Source: Dipteris shenzhenensis (lineage: Eukaryota > Polypodiophyta > Polypodiopsida > Gleicheniales). From it: a DNA stretch of 64,000 nt. The stretch lies in NCBI GenBank assembly GCA_047967505.1, contig CM106538.1, one strand, 5' to 3'. A program made the translations under genes and the position numbers. Below the pieces are notes generated by a model that saw nothing but the letters and a program-made list of their open reading frames with translations, had not been told where the DNA came from and ran no database searches. This document shows positions 1 to 11,841 of the stretch, in pieces (positions within the stretch are counted from its first letter, which is position 1; every line of letters begins with the position of its first letter).

Positions 1-237
1 GATACTTATATCTCATGATATGTCATAAACAAGACTCACATGCCCTATAAATGTAGAGGTTGCAACCATTTGCAAGCATTGGCTATTGTCTTTTTGCTAT
101 CACTAAGTATAGGAGAAAGGAGACAATCCAACATATATACACGGTTCTATACTGATCTAGGAAACCTCAAGATACCTATACTACATCAATAAATAAATGA
201 ATATTAGCTTCCTAGATTCAATCAAAATATTGAGTTA

Positions 238-528
238 TCAATCCGAGAACAAGTTAGTATCAGGCCTAAGAATGGCCATCATAACATTGTCATTGACCTC
301 TTTTGAATGAACATAGAGGATTGAAACCTCCTCTCCACCAAATTTGACATATTGATGTTCATGTTGAACCACAACCCTAACATTAAAAGAGCTTTCCATT
401 TCTTTGAATGTAGCCTCATTTGTAGAATTAAGATCTTCTATCCTCTTTGTCTCTTTGACAGCATTTATTTCACACTCCTTTGAGCCATTATCTATTTGAT
501 TTGGGGGATGGTCTACAATAATGCCCAT
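238..528 (-). CDS. Small hypothetical ORF, 96 aa
   Basis: An open frame of 96 codons starts with ATG and ends just inside the left edge of the window. The composition is mixed and protein-like (many charged residues, no low-complexity run), but I recognise no domain or motif. Nothing beside it suggests a gene model, and the flanking 1-237 and 529-702 hold no other recognisable gene. It could be a chance frame, a stray exon or an old transposon fragment. Confidence 0.2.
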   Translation of the reverse strand: MGIIVDHPPNQIDNGSKECEINAVKETKRIEDLNSTNEATFKEMESSFNVRVVVQHEHQYVKFGGEEVSILYVHSKEVNDNVMMAILRPDTNLFSD

Positions 529-702
529 AATAAATGCTCAAATGGTACATATTAAAAATGCATGTAGATGTAAGTCCATATATGTTGTTAGTGTGGTCTC
601 ACTCTGCATCTCATAAATTTGACCAAGTACCAACAAGCAATTGTAACTGACCCTCCACCCACAATTGTGGCTATCTTTTTTATGTGGTACCTAACATGTT
701 AT

Positions 703-1062
703 TGGGAAGAGAGTGGGAGAGAAGTAAGGAGTCTCACTTGTAGCTTTCTCACATACACAATGGGGGAATACACACAAAGGTGGAGGTTGAAAACAATTTT
801 CCTCTTCTTAGTTGTGAAAGCCAAAAGAACTCTCTCTCTTAATACAAAAGAAATAGATGAACCCTATATGTGCGTCTCAAACCAAACTTAGCTAACCTAG
901 GTGGCATACTAACTAAGACACTAACTAGAGTACATAAAGATAGTTGTCATCCAGCTATTATTCATGGGCAGTGTACCAATCGCATCTGTAGCTAACAAGT
1001 CAGTGACATAAATGCACAACGGTCACCCTGGCATATCACGAGTGGAGCTCGATATCTCAACA
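703..1062 (-). repeat. 3' LTR of Copia-1A
   Basis: The repeat ends in GATATCTCAACA on the + strand, which reads as the element's TGTTGAGATATC start on the minus strand. The outer terminus is mutated (TGGGAAG where other copies have TGTGAAG). A polypurine tract lies immediately inside, seen on + as CTCCCCCTCGAGCTC from 1063. Confidence 0.9.
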
Positions 1063-1088
1063 CTCCCCCTCGAGCTCAATCCCAATTC

Positions 1089-4000
1089 CTACACACCAAG
1101 CATGTCTCTGAACTTGCACAGCTTCTCTACACCCAATGCCTTCATGAATATGTCAACTACCTGATCCTCTATGCTAACATAAACCAGATCAATAAAACCT
1201 ACCTGAACCTTCTCCTGCACATAGTGATAATGCATCTCAATGTGCTTTGTTCTAGCATGACAGACTAGGTTATTTGCCAAGTGTATACTGCTCATGTTGT
1301 CACAATAAATGACAATTGGCCCATCTATAGACTAATGCATATCATAAAGTAGCTTACACAACCAAGGTACCTCACATGCAGCCATTGCTGCACCCCTGTA
1401 CTCAGCCTCTGTGCTCGACAAGGCAACTATAGGCTATTTCTTACTACTCTAAGTGACTACAACACTCCCAAAAGAGAACACATATCCACTAGTAGATTGT
1501 CTATCAGACATACTACCAACCCAATCAGCATTAGTGTATCTATGCAACTGTATTTGAACCCCAGTCTCAAAAAATAGTCCATACTACAATGTGGACTTCA
1601 CATACCTCAGTATGCATCTAACCGCATCCAAACATGGTTTCCTTGGAACCTGCATAAACTGACTTATCAACCCAATAGCATACTAGCCTGGTAACAGTCA
1701 TATAAATCAAACTTCCTACTATGCGTCTGTACATACTAGGGTCTTCCAAAAGCTCACCTGCATCTATCCTCAACTTCACATTCTGCTCCAAAGGAACTGA
1801 AATAGGCTTACAGCTTGTCATCCCATGTTTGGATAGCATGTCCAATCCATGCTGCCTCTGCAAGAGCCATATCTGACTTGTGGATCTAATCACCTCAATT
1901 CCCAAGAAGTAACGTAGCTCTCCCAAATCCTTCATCTCAAACTTCTGCTTCAATAGCATTTTCACATGAAGGATATCTTCATCACTATCACTTGTGATGA
2001 TCAAATCATCAACATAAACGACAAGCAACATAATAGCTTTCTTTGTTTTTCTCACATAAAGTGAGAAATCTACCATGGAAATCTAAAAGCCAATAATGAC
2101 AAGATACTGTCCTATCTTGTCAGACCATGCTCTAGGTGCTTGCTTCAAGCCATACAAGGCTTTCTTCAACCTACAAACAAACTTAGGACGAACAGCATGC
2201 ACATAACTTGGTGGCCGCTCCATATAGACCTCTTCTTGCAAATCACCATGCAAGAAAGCATTCCTTACATCCATTTGATGTAAAGACCATCCCTTTGATG
2301 CAGTTATAACAATGACTGCTCTTCTGGTTGTCATCCTTGCAATCGGACTGAATGTTTCTTCATAATCAATGCCATATGTCTGTGCATAGCCCTTGACAAC
2401 TAATCTTGCCTTGTATTTGCTCACAGAACCATCTGCATTGTGCTTCACCTTATAGACCCACTTGCAGCCAATTGCATTCTTGTCTTTAGGCAAAGGCACC
2501 AATTCCCATGTAGCATTTGCTTCCAAGGCATATATTTCTTCATCCATGGCTTTCTCCCATTTTTCTTTTCCCATGGCTTGCTCAAAAGAAGTGGGTTCAG
2601 GTTCATGTATCACTTTGACCATATAGGCATAGTGAATGGCTGTAAATCCATCATATTTCAGCCTATCCATAGGATACTTAACTCTAGTAGACCTACGCAA
2701 AATAGGCTCACTACTAGGTGCTCTCAAAACATCCCTTGTCTTCCTTACTCCAGGTGTAACAATAGAAGGAATGCCCAACTCATCATCAAGGCTCTGTTTC
2801 TCGAGCCATTGGATTCACCATCCACATAAGAGTGACGTGCATTCACATCAACCATGGGCTGATCTACTTTCTCTTTTCCCTTTTGTGATACTTGCATACC
2901 AATATCTCCATTGCTTTGAGGAGATTCTCTTGATCTCAATCTGCTTGTCCATGGCAAAGTATTTGAACCACTGTTAGAGGATAGTACAGGTCCACTAATA
3001 TTTTATGAATGCTGCTATGAATTCTGTGCAGCATTACCATTTTGTGCATCTACATCATCAATCACATTTACTGGTTTATACCAGCTGCTCACCTCATAAA
3101 AAACAACATCTCTGCTCATTGTAAACTTACGAGTAGAAGGGTTATAGCATCTATACCCTTTCTGCTGCAGAGAATAACCAATAAAGATGCACTTCTTAGC
3201 TTTTGGATCCAACTTGGATCTCAACTCATCTGGCACATGAACATAGGCAATGCAACCAAAAACTTTCAAATGAGAAATATGTGGTTTCCTACCAGTATAC
3301 CTCTCCTCTAGCATCATGCCATGTATTGCTGCAGTGGGAGTCCTGTTCATTATGTAGACTGCTGTAGCAGCTACTTCAGCCCAATAATAATCTGGCAAGT
3401 CTTTTTCATTGAGCATGGCATGAGATACCTCTCTAATATGCCTGTTTTTCCTTTCTGCAAGTCCATTTTACTATGGGGTATGACTGCATGAATATTGCTA
3501 CTTTATGCCATGCTCCTACAGGAACCTTGCAAACTCATTTGAGAGGTACTCTCCCCCTCCATCTCTGACCTTAGACATTTTATTTGCAGGCTTGTTTCTT
3601 TCTCAACCATAGCTTTAAAAGCTTTGAAATGCCCAAACACTTCACTTTTCTTTTTCATAAAATATATCCAACCTTTTCTGCTGAGTCATCAATAAAAGTG
3701 GCAAAATAATGACAGCCTCCAACAAATGTAGATTTCATAGCCAAATTGGCAGGCTTCACATACCTTATGCATTTCTGCAACCTTGAACTTAGGCAATCCT
3801 ACAACAATATTTTGGGCTTGCATTAATTTAAGTCGTTGTACATTAACATGACCAATTGACCAATGCGTTTATGCCAGAACTCAATATCTGCAACTATAGC
3901 AGTCCCATGTGAAAACATTGCTGCACTCAATTCAGGCATGTCCGTATCCAACGTAAACATTATGCCCTTCTTCTTCCCTTTTGCTATCAAGCAACCTTTA

Positions 4001-5238
4001 TTTTTCATATCCTTAACAAAGCATCCATGACGATTAAATCTAACTTGCAAGCCTTGCTCAACCATTTGACCAACAAAAACTAGGTTCTTGGTGATATTCA
4101 GGACATGAAATACATCAGACAGTAATTTCTTTTTCCCATCTTGCATAGACAGAGGAATTTTACCAATCTGCACAATAGGATGTGCACTATCATCACCAGT
4201 CTCCACAAATCCTGGTCTTTCCATTTCCCTTGCATCTTGCATTCATTCTACATGACCTATCATGTGGTTTGATGCACTTGAGTCAACATACCACACATCA
4301 TTGCTTTCTTCTATACTTGTCACAGAATTGGTCATGTGCTACAGCATAAACAAATGCTCATTTCTGTCATCACCCTATCTACTAGAGGATGCATAATTGC
4401 CTTGCTACAATTTTCCATTCATGATGTCATTCTACTTTTTGTAGCAGTCTTTAACCATATGACCCATTTTACCATATAGTAGTTGCATTCAACATTGCTG
4501 TATTTTGGCCTCTTTGCCATCCAGCTCGACCTCTTTGGCTCCCCCTGCCTCTAAGGTTACCACGTCCTCCTCCATAGGACTAGTTTTCTTGAATTTGCTG
4601 CATATTCTGATTTTTACCATGGCCTCCAGATCAGCCTGCTCTTGCACCACCATTTCTCTGCTCTTCAAAAATTAGAAGAGCAATCAACTCCCCAAAATCA
4701 AGAAAATTCTCATGGACGGCAATGGATGTCCGAAACTGTGCATAATCCTTTCCTAGACCATTCAAGGTCACAGAAACTAAATCATCATCTTCCACTGGCA
4801 ACCCAATGGAAGCAAGTGCATCTGTAATCTTCTTCACCTTCATGTGGTAGTCATTGATGCTCATATTTTCTCTTTGAACATTATGCAACTCCTGCTTGAG
4901 CTACATTTTCTTGACTTGCGTATTTGTGCTATACATTTTTGTCAAAGTATCCCTTGCCTCCTTCGGCGTGCTTGCATCCTGAATATGCACAATCATAGAA
5001 TCTCAAATATTGATAGATAGTCAGTACATAACTTCTTGGCTCTCTCATGCCCCTCTTTAAATGCCTGCAACTCCTGTTGATTGGGAACATTAGGAATAAT
5101 TGGTTCTTGTTCAGCTCCAGTAATGAACCCCCAATAGCCTTTTCCCTTAAGGAAATTCGTCATTCTAAACTTCCATGCTGGGAAGTTGTTCTTGTCAAGC
5201 TTTTTAGTGACTATCTATGAAAGAGCATCAGACGCTAT
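1089..5238 (-). pseudogene. gag-pol pseudogene of Copia-1A
   Basis: From right to left: gag, protease, integrase, reverse transcriptase and RNase H, with the YVDD catalytic box of reverse transcriptase near 2005-2030. The gag start codon is ATA instead of ATG (5236-5238). Codon 8 is TAG (5215-5217), a tryptophan codon is TGA (5021-5023) and a glutamine codon is TAG (4901-4903). Part of the integrase zinc-finger and core region is deleted near 3745. Open stretches survive at 3823-4242, 3015-3416, 2083-2778, 1618-2076 and 1089-1295. It cannot make a working polyprotein. Confidence 0.92.
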
Positions 5239-5765
5239 TATAGAAAAGTGAAAAAATATTCTGTCAGTGCAAAAACCACAACTTCTGCCTCACAAGGGCA
5301 AATCTGCAAAACTGATGAAAGTGGTATTTGACCACACAGTCACTTCCTAGTGATGATTTTGCATCAACAGGCAATAAGACTGATTCTGTCACTCCCAATA
5401 TCTCTGCGCATAGGCATACGATGCAATTTTTGTGGCAACTTTTCACCAACATGTAGTGGTTGCACAACAAAAGCAGGGCACCTTTCTGAGTGCATGCAGA
5501 ATCTTCTGCTAGCAAAACGAGCCCCAAAATGGCCTCGAATCAAAAAAATAATGTCACCAAGGGCTTTGCCTTGTCTTGCAACATATACTACCCTCTCGCC
5601 ACACCGTAAAGGGCATCCCGATCTGAGATAGTGCACTCTTGTACTTTCCAGTTGTGCTACCTATAGAGATTTGCTCCCAAAGTCGAAAAAGGAAAGCAAC
5701 ACTGATCCTCTTACCAAGACACCGCAAACTTTGTTTGCTTTCTTGAGCTCCTTACCATGAACTGA

Positions 5766-5777
5766 GCTCTGATACCA
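5766..5777 (-). other. Primer-binding site of Copia-1A
   Basis: On the minus strand this reads TGGTATCAGAGC, directly next to the inner end of the right LTR. It is the classic plant copia site complementary to the 3' end of initiator methionine tRNA. Confidence 0.85.
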
Positions 5778-6128
5778 TGTGAAGAGAGTGGGAGAGAAGT
5801 AAGGAGTCTCACTTGAAGCTTTCTCACATACACAATGGGGGAATACACACAAATATGAAGGCTGAAAACAATTTTCCTCTTCTTAGTTGTGAAAGCCAAA
5901 AGAACTCTCTCTCTTAATACAAAAGGAATAGATGACCCTATATGTGGGTCTCAAACCAAACTCAGCTAACCCTAGGTGGCATACTAACTGAGCCACTAAC
6001 TAGAGTACATAAAGATAGCTGTCATCCACATGGGCGGTGTACTAATTGCATCTGTAGCTAACAAGTTGGTGACATAAATGCACAACGGTCACCCTGGCAT
6101 ATCATGAGTGGAGCTTAATATCTCAACA
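5778..6128 (-). repeat. 5' LTR of Copia-1A
   Basis: 351-bp copy of the Copia-1 LTR, TGTGAAG...CTCAACA on +. It lacks about 12 bp around the 'gctattattc' segment present in the partner LTR. Copy A's LTRs carry a CTCTCTCT-containing insertion after 'agaactct' that the other copies lack, marking a subfamily. Confidence 0.9.
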
Positions 6129-6132
6129 ATTA

Positions 6133-6186
6133 TATACTCTATTTGCTGTATCAAGTCACTATACTCTATTTCCTGTGTCAAGTCAC
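6133..6186. repeat. 27-bp tandem duplication
   Basis: Two adjacent 27-bp units (6133-6159 and 6160-6186) begin TATACTCTAT and differ at two positions. They lie directly against the right end of Copia-1A. Confidence 0.75.
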
Positions 6187-7815
6187 CTTGTCGAATTAAT
6201 GCATCGATGGCACCTACCAACTTTCAAGTTGACCTTCCCATTATAACATATAACAAGAGTAAATGTGTGCATTGCATATGATGCATAACATGGAATTAAA
6301 AACACATGTAGTCTATACATACTATGACACATTGCCATGGACAGATGTTGTAGTATTCTCCCAAGTCGGCACCAGTAGAAGGGGTAGGTGTTTTTCATGA
6401 CAATTTGATCCCCTGTCAGTATTTTGCTCATAACTTTTTGCTCGATGGTCCAATTTGGACAAAACTTATATTAATTGAAGCTCTCTTCAAAGAGCATCAT
6501 CCTATGTCTATAGTTATTATATTAGATATCAAACCAAAAATCTTTGACTCTCTATGTGTGACTAATTTTTTTTAAAGATAGTTTTTACCCCCATCAAGTA
6601 AACTACCCATATCTTTCAGATTGCTTCTTTGTTTCTTATGAAACTTATATTAGAGTGAAGCCCATTTCAAGATGCATCTCAATATGTGATTGAATATTTT
6701 ATATCATGTATCTGCTGAAAGTTATGGATCTCTGTGTCTTATGACAGTTTGGAGAGTGTTTTGAGCTAAGTGTAAAGGTGTCTACGAAGGAGGTGCAATG
6801 TTTCCTCAGAACCTACCCATCCGACCCAATCAGCCCCTTTTGACTCCTCGATATATATCAGTTCATGTCATGTTGAGCTGTAAGATCTTCTTTCAATAAT
6901 GTATCACTCTTCTCTTTAGCAGAGACCGGCTTGTTGAGATTATGGCCTCCTCTGATCCTTTCCTTCTCCCTATGCTTGAGTATAACATCACTTGGGATGT
7001 TACCATCTTCATTCTCATATAAGGGAGGATAGTATGGTGTGGTCTCTTAGTACAAAATTTTCTTTTTAATGTCCCTTTCCCAGTGATGAATATCCCTATC
7101 ACTTAGTTTAAAAGGAGTAGGAAGTGAAGAGGTGCGTGAAGTTTGTTACCCCCAACTTCATGTCACATCTTTTTGGTGGAGACGCCAAGTAAGTTTGGTA
7201 TTGAATTCATCCCACCTTACTAGAGATGATTCTGGTGTACTTGATTTCATGTTATGCCTAGTATGGGCATCTATTTTTTGATGTGATAAAGAAGATGCCT
7301 GGAAGAACTCCGTTAGAAGAGATTGCAGCCTGCATTTAAGAGAACTAGAAGATTGTGAAGGTTATGCTCAAGATATTCACAGGGTCATCATGATCATATC
7401 CTTTATGTTTGCACTCTTGAATATGTTGGTGAATCAAGAACACCGGTTGCAGACACAATGATAGATTGGGAATTGTTTCATGCACTGGCAGCCTGGTGTG
7501 AAGAAGAGTTGAGTCTTTGGGTAGTTTTTAACTATAACAGTGGAGTGGTGATTCTCAAAGCTTTCAACTTCTTTTGCTATGCAAATGATGAAGAGTACAA
7601 TATCTTGAAGCCATTATGTGCACTTCCAATTGTGATAAGGGTGATTCTTGAATACATGTATACACACTATTTTCATGGTGCTAGTTGGTCAAAGATTTTG
7701 TTGAGGATCACATTATGGAGGGTTTTCAACAAGTAGTTATGCATAATAAGTTGGTCTTGATATAGTAAGGCTCTGTGGGATCTTGTTTGTGATATTATTT
7801 GGATTTTGTTTCATC
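6187..7815. other. No recognisable gene
   Basis: I see no convincing gene here. A 92-codon open frame at 7458-7736 (+) has no recognisable motif. The stretch just downstream holds a gypsy gag remnant, so part of this may be leader or LTR of that element, but I found no LTR ends. Confidence 0.4.
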
Positions 7816-8034
7816 ATGGTGAAGATTCCAATGTTTCGAGGGACCCAAGGGAAAGACCTAGAGTCTTATCTTTGGGATTTTGTTTGAAGATACCAGCTTT
7901 TTGGATGGTCCATGAAGGATCGGGCGGAGATTTTGCCTAATTTTCTTGAAGATGTAGCCTTGACATGGCATGAGGCCTTGCTGTACTCTACCAAAGAGGA
8001 CTGGGACTAAGTGGTGGCTACAATGAAGTTTTGA
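7816..8034 (+). pseudogene. Ty3/gypsy gag fragment
   Basis: One reading frame gives a capsid-like stretch: a 'KIPMFRGT' start, then 'ESYLWDF', then 'LPNFLEDVALTWHEALL', the pattern of plant Retrotrans_gag domains (an amphipathic segment followed by leucine-x-x-x-A-x-x-W). Stops interrupt the frame after WDFV and after TKEDWD. The next gag piece of a gypsy element lies on the same strand from 11842, so the two may be halves of one element separated by about 3.8 kb of inserted sequence. That link is inference. Confidence 0.6.
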
Positions 8035-8556
8035 AAACCATTCATGTGCACTATATTAGATACAATTGGGATGTTTGCCTATTCGAGGATGCTCATGTTT
8101 GCCTACTAGAGGATGTTTTCTTGTTGGAGGATGCTTATGGGATCTTAAGAAAAGGTTGGACTAAAATTAGGGCCTAGGCTCCATTCCCTATGCCCTTCCT
8201 TCCTCTCAACTTGCTATACCCATACCAAAATTTACTTTCCCATTTGCACCTCAATTTTTATGTTTTTTCTTCCTAAGTCCCATCATTCTATCAAGTAATC
8301 ATCATTCTATTGAGTATTTATCATGCAAGTTGAGGTTATGCTCATTATTGATCATTGTGCATGCTACGATTGTGTTCACTTGTAATCATCGTGCAAAATC
8401 AAAGCTAATGCACTTCAGTTTTGCAAGTTTGTTTTATTTGATGATGATCTTTACTCAAAAGTATATTTTCGTTGCTCTGCTTAGCTAACAAAAATCTATT
8501 ACTACATAGAAATCTATTTCATTGCACAAAATTTTATCAAACTATTGCTTTTTGGA

Positions 8557-8934
8557 TTTCTAAAGGAAGTGAATGTGAAGGAGGGATACAATGTATCTGG
8601 GGGTGCTATAGTCCACATTGATAGAAATATGGTTGAGGAAGTGCTCAAAGTCCATGGAGGCAGTTTGCAGGTTGGATAGCTAGTGCCCAGCTAGTGTGTT
8701 TGCAAGCTACATGGTAGGATGAAGGCTCTTTTGTACTACATCGAGTAAGAGCCAAGCATCAAAGAGGATTCCTAGATGACCGTGATTTCATATTTGGATT
8801 CGAAAGTAAAGGACTTTGCATCCATGGAAGGTCGTCATACTGTGCATAGTAACTTGGGGACATTAAAGGATAAGGTGCATTGTACTCATGTAGATCAAGG
8901 ATTAGATCTAGTGGAGGATATGCAAGATCAATAG
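8557..8934 (+). pseudogene. Unrecognised protein remnant, 125 codons with internal stops
   Basis: A single frame with no frameshift reads protein-like from about 8557 to a TAG at 8932, broken by four stops. Segments such as 'NVSGGAIVHIDRNMVEEVL' and 'YLDSKVKDFASMEGRHTVH' look like former coding sequence. I do not recognise the family. A separate 99-codon open frame follows at 8983-9282 and may belong to the same decayed gene, but it shows no motif. Confidence 0.35.
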
Positions 8935-9429
8935 TGTGAGACCTACATGGACAAGGTTTGATCTCTCATTTTTTAAAGGTCCTTGAACTTGTCAAATAAG
9001 GAAATGTACAAGTTTTGGAAAGAAAAAGATAGTAGAGACAAAAATGAAACACACAATTGTGTGCAAATACACATGGATTATGTCAAACTTGAGCTGATTA
9101 ACCTTGCTAAAGGAGGAGTTTACTTGTTCTTTATGAAAATATTAACATGTTTTGATGTGCTAGTGAGGTTGCTTGAGTTTGAGTGTGATCTTCTAGCAAA
9201 TGCATACAATGTGAAATTCCTTGATGGAGGGTTTTTCTTACTATTTTGTGGTGTAAAAAGCTATGCAAAATATGTATCTTGACACATCGTCTATGCTTTC
9301 ATGAGCGATTGTGTCGGTGTTTCCATGGAACCCTACATTTGGTATCAACGAGTTTCTTTTCTTTGTGGTGAGGAAAAATGACCATATATTACATTATATC
9401 AAATAGATAAAAATATATAAGTGCACCTA

Positions 9430-10180
9430 GAACTCGGAATCTAGAATAATAAATTTGGAACCTAAAAAAAGTGAACTTGAAATGTATGAACCTAGAACTT
9501 AAAACGTGAACTTGGCAATAAGTGAATTTGCAATGAGCGTACTTGGACTAAGTGAACCCAAAACTTGGAACAAGTGAAGATCAAAATTTGAATAGATGAA
9601 CCTTGACCAAGTGAACGTAGAACACAAAATGATTGAATCTAGGACCTGGAACCTATGAACCCAAGCCAATTGGAGGCCAAAATCCAAAAGAATAAACATA
9701 AAACTTAGAATAAGTGAACTTAGTGAACACAAAACCCAAAACAATTGAATTTGGAAGTCAAAACAAAGAACATAGAACCCAAAACACGAGAACCAACATC
9801 CACAAAAAGTGAAGCAAACCCAAAATAAGAACTAAAATATCAATTCAAAACAACTGAATTTGGAAGTCAAAACAAATGAACCTAGAACCCAAAACATGAT
9901 AACCAACATCCACAAAAAGTGAAGCAAACCCAAAATAAGAACGAAAATATCAATTCAAAACTTTGGAACAAGCAAACCAGAATTCAAAACATTGAAGAAG
10001 TGAACTTGGAATGCGAGAACTTAGAATAAGGGCATTGAAGCAAATGAATCCAGACCCAAGAGAACCACAAAAACGTGACCCCAAATAATCTAGAACCTTG
10101 AAAAAGTATACCCAAAACCTAAAACCCTTGTGGTGATCCCCAAAAGTAGCCAACTTTACTTCCTCTCCTAAAGTCCTCAA
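9430..10180. repeat. Degenerate minisatellite with a 109-bp duplication
   Basis: The tract is built from loose variants of GAACCTAGAAC and AAAACCCAAAAC spaced about 20 bp apart. Inside it two long units, 9742-9850 and 9851-9960, are near-identical tandem copies offset by 109-110 bp. Open frames across it are by-products of the repetition. Confidence 0.75.
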
Positions 10181-11841
10181 ACCCCATCAAGGGAGCAAAT
10201 AATTGAAACATTATGGGTTGAGAACCAAGTCTCTAAGAAACCTACCTTTTGAAATAGATATAGCTATTTAGAGTTTTCTATGTATACCATGTCGTTGATA
10301 TGCAATAATTATCATTTTTGACAAACCAAGAGCATCAAAAAATTGAAGGGTTATCAATATCATTGTAGCCACCAGTGTTTGCATTACTTCCATAGCATTT
10401 GCCTGCACACTTGGGTCAACACCCAATGCAACTATACCCACAAGATTTTGCATTTGTGAAGCTGGCTGCCCCAATGCATCTACTTGAACATTGTGCCCTT
10501 CATGGGCTGCATTTTGCACTCTTATTCCGGGGTGTGCTCCCCTTATCTGTGGCTTTGGGTCAGATTCTGAGTCTACATCATAACCAAGCCTGATATTATC
10601 CATATCCAAAAGCAATGGATGGCTACACCAAAATCAGTAAAGGCTTTCTCTATCCAAGCTACCTAGGGACTCCTCTAGATGATTTGATGAGGATCCTGGC
10701 AATGGAACCACTGTAACCGGCCTTAGAACACTAAGGGTAGTGTATCATTCTCTACTATCTCACAAAGATGAAAATACAGCTAAATTAATTGATTGCCTTT
10801 GTTCACAAACAAAACTCAAAGCATAGAACTTCACTGCACTGCATCATGGAACCATTCAAGACAAGGGAGGCTAGAATGCCCCTACTCAGAAACATAGAGA
10901 GTGACACCTATTGGCCCCAACACTTGGCGCCCCTTGCAGTTTTTATTTAAATTGGTTAGCTCAAAGATACAAAGGGACTCCCTTCAAGGGCTCACCCGCA
11001 GGTGCAACCCAGTACAATGCCAACCCGTGGTTGTGCTAATGACCAACTCCCAGTGCTATTACCTTGGTTCCTTTTTGTAGACATGCATAATCACAAGTAG
11101 ACCAGTTTGACAGCACGCCAAGCAATGCATTACCCATTTCCAAGCCATTATGGAGCCCAAGGCCAGCCACTACACCCCTAGGAAGAGAGTATCACAATCA
11201 GTGCCCCAATCCTCTCCCGGGCCAATGGCAAGGCATCCAACATAGCAAGAACTCAGTAGAAATGGCTGTAGCAAAGAGTGTAGAAGGAAGATGAGAATTC
11301 AGCCAACAGAAAGAGCCTCTTTCAGACTGAAACAGCTCCACAAATAGGATCAGAAGCGGACAACAAACTCTGGTAGGAGAGAGCTACCTAGGAGTGTCTT
11401 CTAGCACCAGAAAAGATCAGAGAAAAGTGTGTCCAGCAAGCTGTAGCAGATCAGCCAAGAATGTGTCCACCAAAACAGCGTTTACAGCCCACAAACAGCT
11501 CCATTTTCAGTGTGCCTTGTGTTGGAAAGGTCACTCCTCATCTGTAAGACCCCATATGAGAAGAGCGTGGGAAAGGGAGACCTAGGGCAGGATGTGCCCA
11601 AGAGAAAAAGAGAGAGAGGGGGGGCTGCCACATGGGTAGCACCTCACAAGAGAAGAAGGCTGCAACAGATGGCGCGAATTATAGTGCAGATAGCAGGGCA
11701 TCCAAGTGATGGAGCGAGCCTGCAAAAGGACAGATCTAGAGCAATAGAAGCACCTAGGATGAGAAAGGCTATGAGCAGGTTAAAGGGCCTCCAAGAGGGC
11801 CTGGCAGCAACACAAGTGTTGCAGGAAAGAGAGGGGCTGTA
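10181..11841. other. No recognisable gene
   Basis: This stretch has short open frames on both strands (for example 10268-10615 minus and 11510-11842 plus) but no motif, repeat structure or splice pattern that I can support. The right end runs directly into gypsy gag sequence, so the final few hundred bases may be leader or inserted sequence. Confidence 0.4.

Larger units (their letters stand above)
703..6128 (-). mobile_element. Copia-1A, full-length Ty1/copia LTR retrotransposon, defective
   Basis: Two LTRs in the same orientation (703-1062 and 5778-6128) flank an internal region with a primer-binding site next to the right LTR and a polypurine tract next to the left one, so transcription ran right to left. 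Protein remnants lie in the order gag, protease, integrase, reverse transcriptase, RNase H, which defines Ty1/copia. The 5-bp flanks are GTTAT (698-702) and ATTAT (6129-6133), probably one target duplication with a mutation. By eye the LTRs differ at about 20 positions plus a gap of about 12 bp, so this is one of the older copies here. Confidence 0.92.

Noticed and set aside
6183-7102. Short minus-strand frames of 82 and 69 codons
   Set aside because: No motif, no conserved neighbours and random-looking composition.
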